Assembly (NCBI GenBank): GCA_037127315.1
Contig: JBBBDQ010001122.1
Coordinates: forward strand, 6,507,501-6,571,500
Reading direction: 5' to 3'
Origin: Ascarosepion bandense
Taxonomy: Eukaryota > Mollusca > Cephalopoda > Sepiida > Sepiidae
Length of the DNA: 64,000 bases
Positions 1-9,910 of the stretch are shown piece after piece (the stretch's first letter is position 1; each line of letters begins with the position of its first letter). The position numbers were made by a program, and so were the translations under genes. The notes below the pieces were generated by a model. That model searched no databases, was not told the origin of the DNA, and saw nothing but the letters and a program-made list of their open reading frames with translations.

Positions 1-2070
1 CTTCCTGTGTTTTTTTTTTTTCAAACTGACAAACAAAGCAAATGAAAACTAATAATCATTTAAACACTTTATTGCATATGAGACGGGAGAGCAGGCGAAT
101 TTCCTCGGCTTTTCTCAAGCTTCCTACTCTGACAAATGCACAGCAAAATCTTTTTCCTCATTGGCACGTCTGATCATTCCTTAATCAGTGTCCAAATTGA
201 CTCCAGACCAATGACATCCCCTGATTTACCGTTCCATAGAACGGTTTTTGCTATGAGAAGGTGGACTGGCTAGCTTTCGGTCCTATATGACGGAAGATCC
301 TCTCCCAAACTTCGTCAAACATACTGCCCTAAAACTGCAGCCCTAATCTTCGAATGGATCATTTCTGAGATCAAATGTTTAATACCCACCTCCAAAAAAT
401 TCAGCCAAAAACCAGTCATCCCTGATTCACTCCTGAATTTGCTGCAGCCATAGCTCACCGGAACCACTACTTCAAAATCTATCGCAAGAAACTGACTAGT
501 CTGGCCCTTACTTCTTTCCGAATTGCTCGCAATAACTGCAAAAAAGTTCTGGAAAACGCTTTCAAGCAAATGTTGAAAAGAAAGAAATTAGATCTAGCGA
601 ATTCTGGGAGATCACAAACCAAATTATGAACAAAACGGCTGTGTCCACTATTATAAATAGCCACGAGGTGACATCCTTTTTGACAGACAAGGCGAAGCTC
701 TTTGCCTCGATCTTTACCTCAAACTCAACGTTAGATGACAAAGGTCATTTCTCCCCAACGTCGTCTTCGTCTCACTGCGCATAATCTTAGTAATATACTC
801 ATTCCAGTAAAAAAAAGTCTGTAAACTTATGAAAAACATCGACCTAATAAAAACCACTGACCCGGATAAAATTCCAGTGGTCGTCTAAGAATATCTAGCC
901 AGCATTATCTCTGGTTCTTGCAAAATTATTTAAACGCTGCTTGAAGGAAAATATTTCCCAAGCATGTGGAAGGCGTTAAGCGTATGTCCGGTCTTTAAAA
1001 ATGCGGACCCTCCGCCCGCCACTCCAAGTACAGACCCATTAATCTCCTCAGTATCACCAGTAATTGAGGTCATTATGAACAAGAAGTTCAGCTAACACCT
1101 GGATAGGAACAACCTCTTTTTTTTTCGACGAGCAGTACGGGTTTCGATCAGCCTGATTCACTGCTGACGTTCTAACTACCATTACACTCGGAAGTAGTGA
1201 GGCCCTTGACGACACACATACCGTAAAGCCCACGGCATTAGATATCTTGAAGGCCTTCAATAAGGTGTTGTACAAATGTTTACACAAGCTCTTCGGTTAT
1301 GGAATAATTTCAGAGTTTTCTCTATTATAAAACTCTTCGTAACAGGTAGATTCATGAATGTAGTTATTCACGGCCAATTCTCCGAGGCCCAAGCGTCCCC
1401 AGGGGCCACTTCTTGGACCAACTCTCTTCCTGATTTATATAAATGATCTACCCCAAAATATACTCTAATCAAACGTAACTACGACCATATACGGGCGCAC
1501 CTCCAAAAGTCAAGGATTGACAGCTGACCCCTCGTCCGATCTAACACTTACTTCACAGTAGGAAAAAATTGGCTGGTTACATGCAATGCCTTCAAAATCA
1601 AACTGATTACATGCCATCATCACCAATCAGACCCCGAAATACCACCAGTTACGATGAACGGATGTCTCCTCGAAGAGGTCCAGTATTTTGGGCCTCAGAC
1701 TCACATGCGACCTTAAGTGGGATTCCTATATACGATTCATCGCTAAAGATGCAGGTAAAATGATCGGCTCTCTATACCGTTTCAGTAAGTACCTGAATCC
1801 TCTTACTATCCTTTACATTTATAAGAGTCAGATCAGGCCGAAAATGGAGTACTGTTGCCATATCTGGGCAGGAGCTGCCCAGACCTCACTTTCCGGTCCT
1901 GATCGAGTTCAAAAGCGTCTTCGAGTCCTTGTTTGAAAGGATTATTTTCTATCATGGAAAGTGCTCGGACGAACTACATCACCTGGTTCCACCAGGTCTG
2001 ACCTTCACGGCTAAGATCTGCCATGCCAATTACGTAGTCGCAAATCATTTACAAGCCCTCTGCATTTCAT
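1..2070 (+). mobile_element. Degenerate Jockey-like non-LTR retrotransposon (LINE), coding strand +
   Basis: Broken reading frames on the plus strand follow the usual order of a Jockey-type ORF2. Around 430-620 there is a linker that reads AIAHRNHYFKIYRKK and then RIARNNCKKVLENAF. Near 1690-1935 a better preserved piece contains YKSQIRPKMEYCCHIWAGAA followed by DRVQKRLR, the typical region after the RT palm. Near 1950-2000 it reads HGKCSDEL then HLVPPG. Stops and frameshifts are frequent, so it is dead. The left end may lie outside the window, and the usual 3' UTR and A tail are not seen after about 2070. The CSDEL segment is homologous to the region that became the 80-bp satellite at 33.8-52.3 kb. 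Confidence 0.75.
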
Positions 2071-2470
2071 CGACGAGAAGTAAGTTCCACTGAAACAGTG
2101 AGAAGAGATCAAAGGGGCGTAAATCATAAGTCTTAAAAATTTAAATATTCAAATATGTTCATGAGAATTAAATACTTAAATTTAAAATTTTTATCCACAT
2201 GTAACCTTTATTTTAAACATCTTTTGTTAATTATGGCAAACAAGGGAAATTATATCAAATCTTATTTAGTTTTTCTAACTTTCTTACGTTTTTTCCGTTT
2301 GGTGAGAGTAAGGGAGTAGAATAATTTTTCATAATTTTCAATTTCCAAGCTCTTTCGAGCACTTCTTTAGCCATTTTCAGGGAGTTTTTATTTTTGCTGT
2401 TGTTAGTTTTCTTCATATACATGTATGTATATCTCAATTTTTTCTTTTATTTTTACTTCTTTTTTTGTAG
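2071..2470. other. AT-rich interval, nothing recognised
   Basis: The interval is AT-rich with T runs and no convincing reading frame. Its right end is a pyrimidine-rich tract ending in TTTTTTTGTAG, which could be a 3' splice site for the next entry. Confidence 0.5.
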
Positions 2471-2553
2471 AAAACTGAAGGAGAAACTCCCGCGGATACC
2501 GATTTGCAACTTGAGCGAGAAGAAGATGAGGGAGATCGCGAGGAGGCTGCCTA
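2471..2553 (+). CDS. Candidate terminal exon encoding an acidic C-terminal tail
   Basis: After a polypyrimidine tract and TAG acceptor, an open frame starts KTEGETPADTDLQLE and ends EEDEGDREEAA before TAG at 2551-2553. About 27 codons are rich in Glu and Asp and notably more GC-rich than their surroundings. AATAAA hexamers near 2622 and 2781 could serve as poly(A) signals. No upstream exon lies in the window unless it is under the LINE at 1-2070, so a gene cannot be assembled. It may instead be a retrocopy fragment or chance. I do not recognise the peptide. Confidence 0.3.
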
Positions 2554-2788
2554 GGCTGAAGCTTTGAGTCCTTCGCTTATCTTATTGAAAGAAATCCATT
2601 TTGCGGTTTTGAAACGATTTTTAAATAAAACATTATCTATAGGTTCATTGGATGTTTGTAAAGTAAACACTCCATTTCTTTTTCCCTGTGTTTCCATATT
2701 TTCTCGCTCTCTTTCATTCTTTTGTCATATTTGCGAGCAATATATATATACAAATAATGATTTGTACGCACAGAACGCACCAATAAAG

Positions 2789-3217
2789 TTAAACAGAATA
2801 GACGTCATAATTATCCCAAACCCAAGGAACCTTTCGGCCAACACTTATCAAGGGCTTCGTTGGCTTAATTATAAAGAGACAAAGAAGGACAAAGCAAAGG
2901 ATTACTTACAATACTGGGAGAAGATGGAACTCGTTTAAAAATAAACTTTAATGAAAAAAGTATTAAAATGTAAGGGGGGTGCATACATATAATTCCACAA
3001 GAGGGAAATAAAAAGGAAAAAATGTTACACTCAATTCTAATATTTTTTTTCCATTAAAGTTTACTTTTAAACGAGTTCCATCTTCTCCCAGTATCGTAAG
3101 TAATCCTTTGTTTTGTCATTCATTGACACTTTATAATTAAACCAACGAAGCCCTTGATAAGTGTTGGCCGAAAGGTTCCTCGGGTTTGGGTTAATTGTGA
3201 CGTCTATTCTGTTTAAG
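2789..3217. repeat. Inverted duplication (about 168-bp arms, 93-bp loop) carrying the same short reading frame
   Basis: Plus-strand 2789-2957 recurs in reverse complement at 3051-3217. Both arms keep one frame of 49 codons with the same stop: it starts LNRIDV, contains PRNLSANTYQGLRW and ends DYLxYWEKMELV. Stops lie at 2936-2938 (+) and 3069-3067 (-). By eye about ten codons differ and nearly all changes are nonsynonymous, so the arms do not look constrained relative to each other. The peptide looks protein-like but I do not recognise it. A long transcript through here would fold into a near-perfect hairpin. A (TA)n tract abuts the second arm at 3219-3238. Confidence 0.75.
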
Positions 3218-3515
3218 GATATATATATATATATATATTAATTTTGATATAAAATGTGCACTCCGGAAGTTTCGACAGATACATTTAATGGAAAACAATA
3301 CAAAACTGTAAGCGCCTTCAAAATCGGAACTTCACCTTCAATGCACTTGTAGCACTCCAGACACTTCTTGAAGGCCCCTAATCGTAAATGAAAGGTGTAT
3401 ACATTGCTCGTAACAGCCTCTTTCATCCTGACGCCTCGGCTTCAGTCACTTTCTCACCGCTGTCAGGTTTCCTCTCTGATAAATGAGAATTATTCGGATG
3501 AGCTCTTCGCTATAA

Positions 3516-3815
3516 TCAGTTAAATGCCATACGTGATACACGCTTGGGCGAACATGTCTTGAAAGCGACATGACTGACTTGGCAGAAGATTATCTCGCAG
3601 TAGGTTACCATTACTTTCTGCGGTAGACTGGTTGCCGACCCAGGCTATAGAATCCAATCTGTCCTATTATTTAGCCCATAACTGAAAGGAGGAGACGGAT
3701 TAATACATTTCCCAAGGGTATTTGCGCGTAAGTGAGTGCAAGGAATTTAACTTGAATTCGAACTCGGCTCCCCGATTTCTCGTTCCGAGCCGATACCCAC
3801 CTCGCTATAGTAACT
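3516..3815 (-). mobile_element. tRNA-derived SINE, family A, near full length
   Basis: Read on the minus strand, the element begins with a tRNA-like head. The B-box-like stretch is the complement of GAATTCGAACTCGGC near 3753. The body includes GGGTATTTGCGCGTAAGTG and the region around AGACTGGTTGCCGACC on the plus strand, and the tail contains GACATGACTGACT. The same unit recurs at 8637, 10551, 24798, 59792 and 61436, which defines it as a dispersed family of about 300 bp. It is transcribed by RNA polymerase III in other animals and mobilised in trans by LINEs. Confidence 0.75.
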
Positions 3816-3899
3816 AGACTTTTTGAATTTAAACGCAATACTAGACTAGCGTCGAGATCTCATCAATTTACAATTAAGATGGCTAGGTGTAGCCACACG

Positions 3900-4165
3900 T
3901 TCTATGCTGAGAGTTTCTTTTCTCTCACTTATCGCCTGTAGAACTTCTTTCCTGCTTCATGCTTTCCAGCCAATTTTAATCTTAAAAAAGTTAAATGCAA
4001 TGTCAGTCACTATTTATTGTCCTCTAGATTATTCTTTTTGTTCTCGTTCCTTAGTAATATTTCTGTTTTCTAATTCTTCCATACCCAGTAGCTCCTTGTG
4101 TCTTAGTAGTTTTACTGCCTTACTTGGCGTGGACTCGATTAAAAAAAACAAAAAAACAGCAACAA
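3900..4165 (+). mobile_element. LINE 3'-terminal region with A-rich tail
   Basis: The end of this stretch, TAGTAGTTTTACTGCCTTAC then TTGGCGTGGACTCGATTAAA, matches the complement of the LINE 3' ends at 21340, 26076 and 62040 (GCCTTGCT..GGGGTGAT..GATTAAAA). It is followed by an A-rich tail at 4138-4165. It is a 5'-truncated 3' UTR copy without coding sequence. Confidence 0.6.
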
Positions 4166-4944
4166 CAACAAACTCCTCGATGTCCTCAAAACGTTAACCC
4201 GTAAGCAGTCTTGATCGTTTCGTAGGTTTCTGATAAAATTTGTGTCAATCTCTGCAAAAATGCCCCATAAAACTATGAAATGATGATTGCTTATGGATTA
4301 CTGTTTTGAGGACGTTGGTGTGGATGAAAAATACTGTGTCGAGCACTCCGGATAAGTTCATTTTGGAAGGCTACGAGGTGGGGTGTTGCAAGTTGAAAGT
4401 CTGGGGTCCAGGCATTAAAAGAAAATTAGTTTAGTATTAAAAAAAAGTAAATACCACCCCTGAAAATTTCTAAAAGAACCTCTAAAGTGTACCTTGTATA
4501 TATTCAATTGTATTTATCAATACAAGATTATCGATTTGGTGATCGATCGTCGACTGTAAAGATTATCTGTTTATTTTTTATAAGAATTATTTGAATCCCG
4601 AAAGTAATTAGGGTTCAGATAAATCTCTTCATTAAACTTACCTCTTCACAATGTATTCACTAGCTTAAAAAAATTATGACAATTTATTTCATTATTTACA
4701 AGTATTTATTGACATTTATTAAGTTAAAGTAAGTCTTTATATTCTAGCATGAATAAATTACCATATTCACCAACAATTCTTTATACAGACACGCACATGT
4801 AAATATGCTATCCACAAATAAATAATTTTTTATCAGTGGAAGCCCTTGGCAAGTCTCTTTTGCCAGTCTTAGTGAATTTAATTGCCAGTGAGCGCTCTAT
4901 AAATGTGTTCTTGTACTAACGATGACTGGGCCAAATAAAAGTCT
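4166..4944. other. AT-rich spacer, nothing recognised
   Basis: No open frame, tRNA or recognisable repeat was found. The stretch is AT-rich with short A and T runs. Confidence 0.5.
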
Positions 4945-4945
4945 A

Positions 4946-5267
4946 CAGAGTGCCCAGTAAAAAAAGCGGCAAATTTAATCTTCGAGAAAATACACCAGCT
5001 GTAATTAGTCCATCTCAGTGGACCTCTAAAAAGAGACTAGACCTGAATGATTATGGATTTACTGTGTCTGGAGTAGACACCTTACTCACTGGCATTCATT
5101 GCAATTCCTCTTGACGTTATCCGCAAAGCTACTGCCTCCTGGTTATCACGTTTACAACATTGTGTTGAACATTTCGAACATCTACGATCATTGTTCAGTT
5201 TGTGCATGAATCTTGATAGCTAAATTTATTTAGCTCTGAATTTACCGCTTTTTTAATGGGCACCCTG
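4946..5267. mobile_element. Non-autonomous Tc1/mariner-type transposon (MITE), 322 bp, TA target duplication
   Basis: The left end starts CAGAGTGCCCAGTAAAAAAA and continues GCGGCAAATTT. The right end, read in complement, starts CAGGGTGCCCATTAAAAAA and continues GCGGTAAATT. These are inverted repeats of about 28 bp with few mismatches. TA dinucleotides at 4944-4945 and 5268-5269 flank the element, as expected for IS630-Tc1-mariner insertion. The inside has no transposase frame. The CAGGGTGxCCC terminus is typical of the superfamily. Confidence 0.8.
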
Positions 5268-5274
5268 TATTATC

Positions 5275-5572
5275 AAACATCATCATCATTTACCCATCAC
5301 ACCCCGATGATGCATAGGGCAGCAACTTTTGTTACTGTTTCTGTAAAGAAACTGTTTTTTTACGGGGCAGGGTTGCTAATCCTGCACCCAACCCTCAAAC
5401 CCCAAACCTAGAGGACCGGTAGACCATTCTTGGTCCTTACGTTTACAGCAGCTGGTATTCCCAAACGGTCACCCATTTAAGTACTGACCAGGCTCGATGT
5501 TGCTTAACTTCGGTGATCGGACGGGAACCGGTGTATTTAACACGATATAGCACGATATACACGGACTGAAAG
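5275..5572 (-). mobile_element. 5S rRNA-headed SINE
   Basis: The complement of 5445-5545 reads like a metazoan 5S rRNA: CACCGGTTCCCGTCCGATCA, then CCGAAGTTAAGCAACATCG, then GGTCAGTACTTAAATGGGTG and ACCGTTTGGGAATACC. It thus keeps the internal control region (A box, intermediate element and C box). Downstream is a non-5S body with AGGATTAGCAACCCTGCCC and a GATGATGAT tail at 5279-5290. This is the layout of 5S-derived (SINE3-type) elements, not of a functional 5S gene, because the 5' end of 5S is diverged and the 3' end reads into the body. Confidence 0.8.
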
Positions 5573-5862
5573 TGTGAAATTACAATATCATTCACTTAAG
5601 GTTTTCTTTTGTGATGTCGTCACTTAAAAATAATAAATTAAACAATTATTGTACTTTTTTGCACTCTTCTGTGGGAAGAAAATGGATGTAGGACCAATGT
5701 GTTGCATCAATTTTCTAAGTGAAGAGAGCTAGCCAACCTGTCTGCCTTGAAAATAGATGTTTGCTATCTCGGTTTTTACCTAGGTTCAAACATTGTTGTC
5801 TGGCACCAGTGGAAAATACGCAACTAAGTTATTTGAACCCATTGTTTATTTTTATTTCTATA
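5573..5862. other. Spacer, nothing recognised
   Basis: There is no supported gene or repeat here. A short plus frame beginning near 5719 runs into the terminal repeat of the next transposon and is not credible. Confidence 0.4.
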
Positions 5863-6537
5863 ACTTTTCAACTTCAAAATGATAATAATCAACTTCAAAA
5901 TGGACTTATTTTCAGGTAAAAATTAATCAACTCCAAAATGGATTAATCAACTTCAAAATGGATTAATCAACTTCAAATTGGAAAACAACATCAAAATGAG
6001 AAATAGTCAACTTCAAATTGGATTAATCAACTTCAAATTGAGAATTAATATAATACTAATAAATTTAATATTTATTCTTTTATTTTTACTTAAAAGGGAA
6101 TTCTTTAGTAGTTAAAGATCCCTGGCCATCACTTCTTAAAATCCCAACAACTGAGTCTGCCATACTTCTTTTTACGTCAGTCGACTGACCAAACCTTTTC
6201 AATGGGATTTAACATCGGACTATAAAGGGCAAGTCTAAAAATTTGGTGTTGCCTAAATTCATCCTCCTCCAAAACTTCATTTGGAAGTTGATTAATCCAT
6301 TTTGAAGTTGATTGATCCATTTTGAAGTTGATTAAGCCATTTTGAAGTTGATTATTTCTCATTTTGAAGTTGTTTTCCAATTTGAATTTGATTAATCCAT
6401 TTTAAAGTTGATTAATTCATTTTGAAGTTGATTGATCCATTTTGAAGTTGATTAATCTATTTTGGAGTTGATTAATTATTTTACCTGAAAATAAGTCCAT
6501 TTTGAAGTTGATTATTATCATTTTGAAGTTGAAAAGG
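5863..6537 (-). mobile_element. DNA transposon with long inverted repeats built from about 20-bp direct repeats; TA flanks
   Basis: The outer arms, about 170 bp or more (5863-6045 and 6285-6537), are inverted copies of each other. The outermost CTTTTCAACTTCAAAATGAT is followed by AATAATCAACTTCAAAATGG and GACTTATTTTCAGGTAAAA on both sides. Each arm is itself a string of degenerate 20-bp units (ATTAATCAACTTCAAAATGG). TA lies directly outside both ends (5861-5862 and 6538-6539). The middle encodes a transposase relic on the minus strand. Repeated subterminal motifs like these are usually transposase-binding sites; that role here is inferred. Confidence 0.7.
6177..6275 (-). pseudogene. Transposase C-terminal relic, Tc1/mariner (DDE) superfamily
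   Basis: A minus-strand frame reads VLEEDEFRQHQIFRLALYSP followed by MLNPIEKVWSVD. The YSPxLNPIExxWS signature surrounds the last catalytic acidic residue (the E of NPIE) in IS630-Tc1-mariner transposases. Only this short C-terminal part survives, between the two long inverted arms, so the element is a deletion derivative that must depend on a relative. Confidence 0.7.
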
Positions 6538-6540
6538 TAT

Positions 6541-7571
6541 AGTTTCTCTTTTTTTTTTTTTTACTTTATTTTATCGCTACGCCCTTGTCAGGAAAGCAGA
6601 TATTTTTTAACCAAAGCTTTTATCCACTAGATCACGTGTGTCGTGTTATTTACACTTTTCTGTTTAACCGGATGTTGACTGCTCGACGGCCAAAGTAGAA
6701 TAACAGGTTTGAGTTCTGCGAATGGGATCGACGCATATCTTCCGATAACAAAACAATTATTTCTCATTACTCATTTAGTGAGCCGATGTTAAAAAAATAT
6801 ATTGATCAAAAGAAAAAGGAATTATCTTCTGACTGAAGAGATAACCAGTAAAAAAAGAGAAATCAAGAAAAAGTAACAAGTCTATGTGAACTTTAGTTAA
6901 AAAAAACGCATGAATCACACATCAGACAGGGAGGAGAGACAGAGTCATGCAGAGACATATCTTCGGGGTCGAGCTACAAGCTTTCTTTTACCATTAACGC
7001 CGCCATTGACACGAGACGTCAGCGGACAGCAACTCTTTCATTCTCTTTCTCATTTCTTTCTGCGTCTCCCTTCACAGCAGCACTGGATAGCAGTTTATGT
7101 TTTGTACATATGTAAATAAATTATGCATTTATTTACCCAAAGTCAGACGTATTCTTTTTTTCTGAATTTATGATTGCTGAGACGAAGAACAGGTCACCCA
7201 TTCCTTCGCTTCGGCAACACGTGACTTTTGGACAATCTACGGGTGGGCAATATTAGGGCGAGGCTAAAGATAGGGCTCGAGAAACACGGCAAGTCTGGGA
7301 AGAGACGCTGAATATGTACGGAGGGAACAGAGTAGTCATCAACCTATGCAGATTGAAGTCAAAGATAGCAGAAGGAGAACAACACTAGAGGATATGAAGA
7401 CATTGTGGGTGTTACTAACTGAATACTTAGTAGATTTAGCATTAATATGAGCAACATTTAGGTGCTTGTTATCCAAAAAAAAAAAAAAAAAAATTGAAAA
7501 ATTCCAGTGTCTGAATACAGACATCAGGTTTAGGGTTCCAGAATGACATACTGGATTCTAATATATATATG
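6541..7571. other. Spacer without recognised gene
   Basis: Short frames at 6910-7119 (+) and 7339-7524 (-) lack any recognisable motif or splice context. The stretch contains a poly(A) run at 7476-7494 and otherwise unique-looking sequence. Confidence 0.4.
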
Positions 7572-7735
7572 CTATAGTCATCCGCAGACAGATCTGTTTT
7601 GTTGTATCACAGCTCATCAATACGGCCTAGACTCTGATCGCTTCCTAACCCAGGATTAAAAAGCGACCGAATCGGCGTCAGTCGGCGATTCTACCCCTAG
7701 GCCACGAGCATCCGGTAGAAGAATGCACGCTTTTT
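7572..7735 (-). mobile_element. tRNA-derived SINE, family B
   Basis: Read on the minus strand it contains GGCCTAGGGGTAGAATCGCC (A-box region), GACTGACGCCGATTCGGTCG and a degenerate B box. It ends with AACAGATCTGTCTGCGGATG ACTATA next to a TA tract. The same order is found on the plus strand at 61810-61948, including the GATCTGTCTGTGGATGACTA 3' end. The head is closer to a real tRNA than that of family A, but the acceptor stem does not close, so it is not a tRNA gene. Confidence 0.65.
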
Positions 7736-7799
7736 AGCGCGTGTTATATATAAAAGTGCTCAATATTATTGATAGAGAGTATGTAAATCTAAATCTAAA

Positions 7800-8511
7800 T
7801 CTAAACTTATTTATAAATGGAACTTTGTATGTGTGTGTGTGTGTATCCATTACCTATAGACTCCGAAATGGCTGAACTGATTTTCTTGAAAATTGACACA
7901 GTTGTACTATAAGCATCTGCGAGTGTTCTTAGCTAGGTTTTGTGTCGAGGTACCTCCGATAAATATCGAAAATCGATAATCGAAAATCGGGTGATAGAAG
8001 GAGTGGTCCGATTTTAATCAAATTTGATACACTCATAGACAAAGATATGAGAAACGATATTCAGAAGTTTCAAGGTTGCAGTTTTTACAATAGTGCAGAA
8101 AATCGATAATATATATACATAAAAGGCAAGATGTTCGTGTGTGTGTTTGTTTATCTGCCTGTATGTCTGTATTTTTTTCAGCCCTTTTATTTTAGGTTTT
8201 GCTTCGGGTTTGGCTCTAAGTAGGTATAATTGTAGTTCTTAGTCTCAGCCATGATACCATTTACTCAGAGGACTTATTTAGCCTTCAAAATTCAGTTTAC
8301 GACGAAAAAAACTTATTTGATATCGATACCAGGAAATGAAAATTTGACTTACATCCATTCATTTTTCTTTCAGACTACGGTTTCGCTTTAACTGGAAACA
8401 ACAATTGCTTTTTAGTCTTTCATGCCAACGTCCAAAGAGTTTGAACTCCAGGAACATGGATTAGTTTTAAAGCTTTCATTACACCCGAGCATCTCCGGGC
8501 TATACTGCTAG
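7800..8511 (+). mobile_element. Non-autonomous Helitron H1, 712 bp
   Basis: The 5' end is TCTAAACTTATTTATAAATG directly after an A. The 3' end is CTAG at 8508-8511 directly before a T. Ten bases upstream of CTAG is a GC-rich hairpin, CCCGAGCATCTCCGGG. Helitrons start with TC, end with CTRR after a short hairpin and insert between A and T, and all four features are present. No Rep/helicase frame is present. Relatives lie at 31402, 54606, 62281, 62419 and 63573. Confidence 0.8.
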
Positions 8512-8585
8512 TATATATATAAAAGTGGACATTGCGGTCATCACCTAGCGGTGACAGTCTGTTTCATGCTTAAACACAATATTCA

Positions 8586-8634
<49 letters not shown>
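8586..8634. repeat. (TA)n microsatellite
   Basis: An uninterrupted TA dinucleotide tract of about 48 bp lies between Helitron H1 and a SINE. Comparable tracts lie at 8962-9000 (followed by (GA)n to 9028), 9089-9132, 11603-11645, 14195-14220, 15908-15932, 16283-16328, 31555-31600, 57135-57175, 57424-57470 and 62812-62845. Confidence 0.95.
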
Positions 8635-8636
<2 letters not shown>

Positions 8637-8800
8637 ACGGATGTACATTGTGGTGCAGTGGAGGTCGGCTCGGAGGGGGAAATCGGTCAGCCGAGTTTCA
8701 ATTCCAGTCGAACAATTTGCATTCACTTACGGACTGGTACTCTTGGGAAAGGTATTAATCCATCCCTTCCCTACAGTTATGGGTTAAATAACTGAGGTCT
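8637..8800 (+). mobile_element. tRNA-derived SINE, family A, 5' half
   Basis: The head contains TGGTGCAGTGGAGGTCGGCT (A-box region) and GCCGAGTTTCAATTCC (B box), followed by the body motif TCTTGGGAAAGGTATTAATC. The copy stops after GGTTAAATAACTGAGG, so the 3' half is missing. Confidence 0.7.
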
Positions 8801-8960
8801 GTTGTTCATGCGATCTGTGGTAGACGTCTGCACCGATTATTTATCAACAGTTCCAAAAAGTGTGGATGGTGCTACACAAGCCTTCACCACTTTAAACAAT
8901 TCTTTGTGTGGTTGTCTAATTGTGTTAAACGCTCGTACGTCGAAATCGACGGGAGAGTCC

Positions 8961-9027
<67 letters not shown>

Positions 9028-9083
9028 GTTGATAAACTGTAGAAAGTGATTCAATCAAAATTTGTTTGAGCCTACCACAAAGT

Positions 9084-9135
<52 letters not shown>

Positions 9136-9222
9136 TATAACGACTTTATATATATTATAAAGACTTTGTGGTAGGTGCAAACAAATTTTGATTGATTAAT
9201 TTTCTACAGTTTATCAACCCTT
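9028..9222. repeat. Palindrome with (TA)n centre
   Basis: The left arm (TTGATAAACTGTAGAAA, AATCAAAATTTGTTTG and CCTACCACAAAGTCTTTATA) is repeated in reverse complement after the 9089-9132 TA tract. The arms are about 60-65 bp and nearly perfect. No coding content is present. Confidence 0.8.
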
Positions 9223-9304
9223 TACAGGTTATTTAAAGTAAGGAAATATTTTTAGACTGTAAGAATTTCTTAGGCAATAATTGTTTGGTGATACAAGTCT
9301 TACT

Positions 9305-9520
9305 ATTTAACTCTTAGCTGGGAAAAATCGGTTGATTTATACCATTTCCAAGAGTATTTGTGCGTTAGTAAAAATAAGGGACCTAATGGAAATTGGAACT
9401 CACCTCTCTGGTTAACAGTTCCGAGTCGTTATCCATTGCACCCCCGCACATCTAAGCTTACATCATCTGGCATTCCCAAGCTGTCACCCATCTAGGTACT
9501 GACCTTACTTTTAATGTGAT
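9305..9520 (-). mobile_element. Composite 5S rRNA-tRNA SINE
   Basis: On the minus strand a short 5S-like head, the complement of GGCATTCCCAAGCTGTCACC followed by CATCTAGGTACTGACC, is joined through AGCTTAGATGTGCGGG to a family A tRNA-like head (complement of TTCCGAGTCGTTATCCATTG) and body (TCCAAGAGTATTTGTGCGTT). The same junction occurs at 27930-28125, so the fusion was copied and is not two chance neighbours. Confidence 0.7.
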
Positions 9521-9910
9521 GTGGACCTAATCTCTAAGATTTAAGGCTTGTGTCATAACTGGCTGGGAATCTTTAGCCAAGTTCGAAACTCTCTAACGTT
9601 AAATCCGCTGGAGAGTCTGAAATCTCACTCCTTCAAATTGAGAGAGCTCTCTGAAAATATGAATCTGTTGAACTGGATGATTTTTACTTCGTATATGAGA
9701 TTTGTGCTAGGATATACCTCTCTAAAGCAGATTCAAAAAGTCATAAGCGATTATATATGTTACACCTCAAATTGTATTATTATATAGGTGTTGTCTCGAA
9801 AGCTATTAGCCAGGCTCACTATTAAACCTGCAAGACTGTAAGTAATCTTAAACGGGTCATGAGAATGAATAGTAAAAATAATCAGGTTCATTAGGAACTG
9901 TTATCATATC

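Noticed and set aside
315..1287. Minus-strand frames in the first 1.3 kb
   Set aside because: They are antisense shadows of the degenerate plus-strand LINE.
2564..2938. Whole 124-codon plus frame as one gene
   Set aside because: Only the last about 49 codons are shared with the inverted copy; the upstream part is AT-rich 3' UTR-like sequence.
5445..5545. Functional 5S rRNA gene
   Set aside because: The 5' end is diverged, the 3' end runs into a SINE body with a GAT tail, and it is single copy here.
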